Source of the DNA: Dipteris shenzhenensis
Taxonomy: Eukaryota > Polypodiophyta > Polypodiopsida > Gleicheniales
Direction: 5' to 3' (one strand)
Length of the DNA: 64,000 nt
Assembly: GCA_047967505.1 (NCBI GenBank)
Contig: CM106541.1
Made by a program: the position numbers and the translations under genes. Under the pieces are notes generated by a model. It saw nothing but the letters and a program-made list of their open reading frames with translations, was not told the DNA's origin and did not search any database. This document shows, piece by piece, positions 60,355 to 64,000 of the stretch (its first letter is position 1; each line of letters starts with the position of its first letter).

Positions 60355-60790
60355 CCTTTGTGAAAATGCAACCCCAAATTGATTATTGGAGGCAGCCTCA
60401 TGGTAGGCGCGATAATTCAAATCTAAAGCTTCTTGTAGAATTTAGGGTCATGAATGTTTTTTGACTTCACTCTCTATTCCTTACTCTTTTTGGTCTCACT
60501 AAACATAGTGAATCTCTCCCATTTTAACCTTCAAACATTTGTGATATTTTGTGGATTCTCACCAATTATACTCTATCCACCATAAACCTCATGAAAATCT
60601 CTAGTAGTATGTCAAAACCTCCTCTGTGGAAGCTCAATCGATGAGCAAGGCATTTCTTGAGTCATCGGTTGAGAGAACATCCAGTTTTTATTGATACATA
60701 GAAAATTCTAAAATATGAGAGGCGTAGAGGAAAAGTGATGGTGGCTAGAACAAAGGCTAAGAGTAAGAGATGAATAGCAAAGTATTTGTT
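60355..60790. other. No gene seen
   Basis: Short spacer between the truncated TR1-related LTR and the foldback-like repeat block, with no recognisable motif. Confidence 0.4.
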
Positions 60791-60799
60791 CTTTTTAGA

Positions 60800-62960
60800 A
60801 GGATATTACACCACTACACCAAATATGGTATGGCTGATTACAAAGCACATGCAACACATCTCTATGCTTTACAACACATGGCATGATGTGTTGTAGTATG
60901 TGCTTTGAAGGATATTAAAACACCACATCAAATATGATATGGCTGATTACAAAGCACATGCAGCATGTGTCTATGATTTACAACACACAAAATGTGATGC
61001 GGTCTATGTTTTGAAGCATGAAGCAGTGCATCACATCCTTTGTGCTTAAAAGAACCTACCTATATCATGAGACACACACACAACACAAATAGTATAGTTA
61101 TTGTGCTTTGAAGGGTATTACAATAGTACTTTAAATGGAGGAGAAATTTGTAGGGTAAAAATTGTTATGGCTCTCAAAGAGTCATCACAATTGCTCAAGT
61201 ATCCACAATCTGGGGATCAACCCTTTGTGAAGAGAAGCTTCTTAAGCTATTGGTGTATGCATTGTCTGCAAGAAATAAAGTTTCCATCACCCCACCCTCT
61301 AGTTGTTAGATATACATCCTAGTAATCTATTTGAAGCCAAAAATAAATTATTTAATGATACTAATAGCACTAAAGTGCCTTTGGATCTATGAAACAACAA
61401 TTCCCTTTCAGCAATTGGTTTATGCAATAAAGGAGTTGGTGGTTAGCTTTTGGACTAAGCATACCCGTGTTTCACCAAAACAATAATTATATTTATCGAG
61501 CTAGTGCAATGGTAGAAAAGAATATATTAAGCATTGGTCCATTTTATTGATGACATATAGGCTAAAAATCACATATTCATGTACGTCTCATCACATATTC
61601 ATGTTCTTTTCATCTTAGAGGTGCTTCAAGTGCTCTATTCAAGATTTCAGTTTGAATAGGAAAATGTTCTTTAGAGAATATAAGATGAGGCTTAAAATAA
61701 ATAGGATGTACATGTGATCACTACTTTGTGCTTCAAAGCACACATTTTAGCAAGTCTCATGTGTTTTGAGGCATAGAGATGCATTGCACATGCTTCAAAG
61801 CACATATTGCAAGAAATGCCATGTGCTATAAAGCATATAGATGTGTTGCATGTGCTTTTTAATCAACCATTATCATATGTACCTCAAAATGTGTGGGTCA
61901 AAGAGCAACCCGAGTCTTTGTGGGTTCTCACCAATTATACTCTATCCATGAACCTCATGACAATCTCTATAGTATGACATCATGACACACTACTTCAATT
62001 GTAAGCCACCATGTCTAGTCACACCCTCTCTGAGATTGATCTACCCACTTTCCACCACATGTCTACACTCTCTCTTCAGGATGATCTTCTCGCCTTCTCT
62101 CTGTGCTACTAGCTATTGCCTTCTTTATTGATAACAAATTTCTTCCTTGCATTTGTGCTCCATGTGTCTCATGATGTAAGTAGGTGCTTTTGAGCACAAA
62201 GTATGTGATGGACTGATTCGTACTTCAAAGCACATACTGTAGCATATGTCATGTGTTTTAAAGCACATAGATATGATGCTTTATAATCCGACATGTCATA
62301 TTTTATGTAGTGTTGTAACATATTTCAAAGCCCAAATACTGTGTTGTGTGGGCGTCTCATGATGTCAGTAGTAGGTGCCTTTAAGCACAAAGGATAAGAT
62401 GCAATATTTCATTCTCCAAAGCACATAGTATACAACATCTCATCTACTTAATGCAAAGAGATGTGCTTTGTAATCAACCATATCATATTTGAAGTAGTGT
62501 TTTGATATCCTTCAAGGCACAAACTTGAACTGTGCTATTTGTGATGTGTGTGTCTCATGATGTAGGTAGGTGCTTTTAAGCAAAAAGTATGTGATGCACT
62601 ATTTCATGCTCTAAAGCACATATCTCAAGAACATCTTGTGTGCTTTAAAGCAAAGAATGTGCTACATGTGCTTTATAATTACCTATATCGAATTTGAAAT
62701 AGTTTTGTAATGTCCTTCAAAGACAAAAAATTGTGCCATTTGTGACGTGTGTATCTCACCAAGTATTTAAGTGCTCTGAAGCACAAAGGATGCGACACAT
62801 TTCTTTGTGCTTCAAAGCACATAGTGCAATGCATCCAATATTCTTTAAAATAGAGAGATACATTGCATGTGCTTTGTAATGACCCATATCATATCCATCC
62901 AATGTTTTTTAAGGCAGAGAGATGTACTAAATGTGCTTTGTAATGACCCATATCATACCG
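60800..62960. repeat. Foldback-like block of about 200-bp units in inverted arrangement
   Basis: The left arm (60800-61110) matches, in reverse complement, several tandem units on the right (about 62140-62340, 62335-62525, 62510-62720 and a decayed one to 62955). Shared phrases include CAAATATGATATGGCTGATTACAAAGCACATG, GATGTAGGTAGGTGCTTTTAAGCA and GTGTGTGTCTCATGAT. CACTA-type motifs occur at 60812-60816 and, inverted, at 62308-62312 and 62495-62499, but similarity extends past them. No transposase frame lies between. Confidence 0.7.
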
Positions 62961-64000
62961 CTTGATTTTGCCCAATTTTCTTGAAGGTGTAGCCTTGAGT
63001 TGGCATGAGGCCTTGCCAGACTCTAGCAAGGAGGACTGGGACCAAGTTGTGGTTGCAATGAAGTAGAGATTCTGGGCAATGGAGTTGCCAAAGGCTTTGA
63101 TGTTGCAGTTGGACCGGCTTTATCAAGGAGAGGGTGAGATGGTCTTTGCGTTGGCAATCCAATATGAAGCTTTATGGACACACTATGAAAGGTCAGCATT
63201 GCAAGATATGGAATCTGCATCATAGACCCCTCAAAGTCTCTAAGGGATGGAGCACTTACATATGAGCAAATTTGTGATGGCTTTGGAGCCTCGTCTTTGC
63301 TCAAAAGTAATGAGTAAAGAACCAACAACATACATGGAGGAACTTTGCATTGCGATCAAGAAAGAAGCTTCTCTACATATTGAATCCTCTTTTGTGTCTT
63401 CATGAGCTTAAACTTCTAAGGTGGAGGTAATGGGAACTCCTCATGTACCAAAGTCCTTTGAGTTGGATCATAATATCTCCTAATTGATGGCAGAGTTTTC
63501 TAATTTGAAATTGTATTTGGTTAATGCATGACAACCTAGAGCACCCAAGAGTGAGGTCACTATCAATGTAATGAAAAAGGTCACTATCACTATGAGTGTC
63601 CTAGATTGAGAAAGAAAGAAGAAAAACAAGAATCCTTGATAGAGTCTTCTTTAGGGAATTAGGAAAGAGAGGTAATGATGGCTAACTGAGGGCGTGGTGA
63701 ACCAAAAGAAGAAGAAGAAAGTAAGGAAGAAGTAGATGAGGAAAATCAAGAAGAGGAACACTGTAGTAAGAAAAAGAAGGAATCTGAAAGAAGAATTAAC
63801 CAGTCAAACTTTCCTTTTGGACAAGGCCTTGGAAGCTATGACTTGTTGTTCGACCTTCATGAAAAGGAAGCCCATATCACCTTTTTTCAATTACTTTCTT
63901 TATCTCCACAACTACGAAAAGAATGGGGAAAGCTAGCAAGCACAGGGTGTCAAAGAAGAAAAAGAAGAAAGGTACCAATCCGGTTGTTCAAAAGATAGAT
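62960..64000 (+). pseudogene. Ty3/gypsy copy C, gag to protease start (runs off the window)
   Basis: Begins in mid-gag (VALSWHEALPDSSKEDWDQVV, about 62990) against the foldback block, so its 5' part is lost. The nucleocapsid region is damaged (63555-63605). Gag runs straight into the pre-protease region (63655 onward; FPFGQGLGSYDL, then KEAHITFFQLLSLSPQLRKEWG) with no element E in between. Stops are frequent. The retroviral protease proper would lie beyond 64000. Confidence 0.78.

Noticed and set aside
1-64000. tRNA or rRNA genes
   Set aside because: No cloverleaf with intact A/B boxes and acceptor stem, and no rRNA core motif, was seen; the only tRNA-like boxes belong to the probable SINE.

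Overview
The window reads as nuclear DNA from a land plant with a large, repeat-rich genome. It has one well-preserved spliced gene, a plant cell-wall galacturonosyltransferase of the GAUT8/GAUT9 type (23950-26160, three exons, 558 aa). Most of the rest is mobile-element debris: Ty3/gypsy polyproteins, LTRs with initiator-tRNA-Met primer sites, a DUF7869-type element, a Mutator-like foldback element and a probable SINE. Telomere-like CCCTAA/CCCTAAA blocks and CT/GA microsatellites fit a plant. I cannot fix the lineage from sequence alone; a fern, other non-seed plant or gymnosperm is possible, and this is inference.

Layout, left half. 1-8905 holds gypsy copy A: an LTR-like stretch, a gag relic and a nested short-LTR element (called E here). 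The pol part (integrase, RNase H, RT, protease) and the second LTR of E lie in the opposite orientation, as one internal inversion would produce. 8906-12800 has no gene I can support. 12841-18256 is the most unusual locus. It is a decayed multi-exon plus-strand gene with a zinc-binding-like N terminus, a low-complexity basic/acidic block, a ParB-like 'DGNH' segment, a permuted (beta-order) DNA-methyltransferase-like domain and a C-terminal FCP1/NIF-type HAD phosphatase domain. 18545-20565 (minus) is a decayed, truncated DUF7869-type element. 20570-22000 is tandem-repeat-rich. A probable SINE lies at 22688-22852.

Middle. 23400-26640 is the GAUT gene with a 29-bp minisatellite just upstream. 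27620-28450 is an LRR receptor pseudogene. 30218-32016 is an LTR split by a 1.5-kb Mutator-like foldback element with 9-bp target duplications. 33572-36282 is a very young non-autonomous LTR element (family TR1 here) with near-identical LTRs, a tRNA-Met primer site, a polypurine tract and a perfect AAAAC target duplication.

Right half. 36404-53637 is gypsy copy B, a nest several layers deep: gag, element E (37267-46166) that itself carries a 5.4-kb DUF7869-type element (38986-44340), then pol, interrupted inside integrase by a second TR1 copy (49702-51983), then a 3' LTR. 57637-60354 is a third TR1 copy, in minus orientation. 60800-62960 is a foldback-like block of about 200-bp units. Gypsy copy C starts near 62960 and runs off the window. 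In copy C the site where E sits in A and B is empty, so E inserted into a progenitor gypsy and the composite was then copied.
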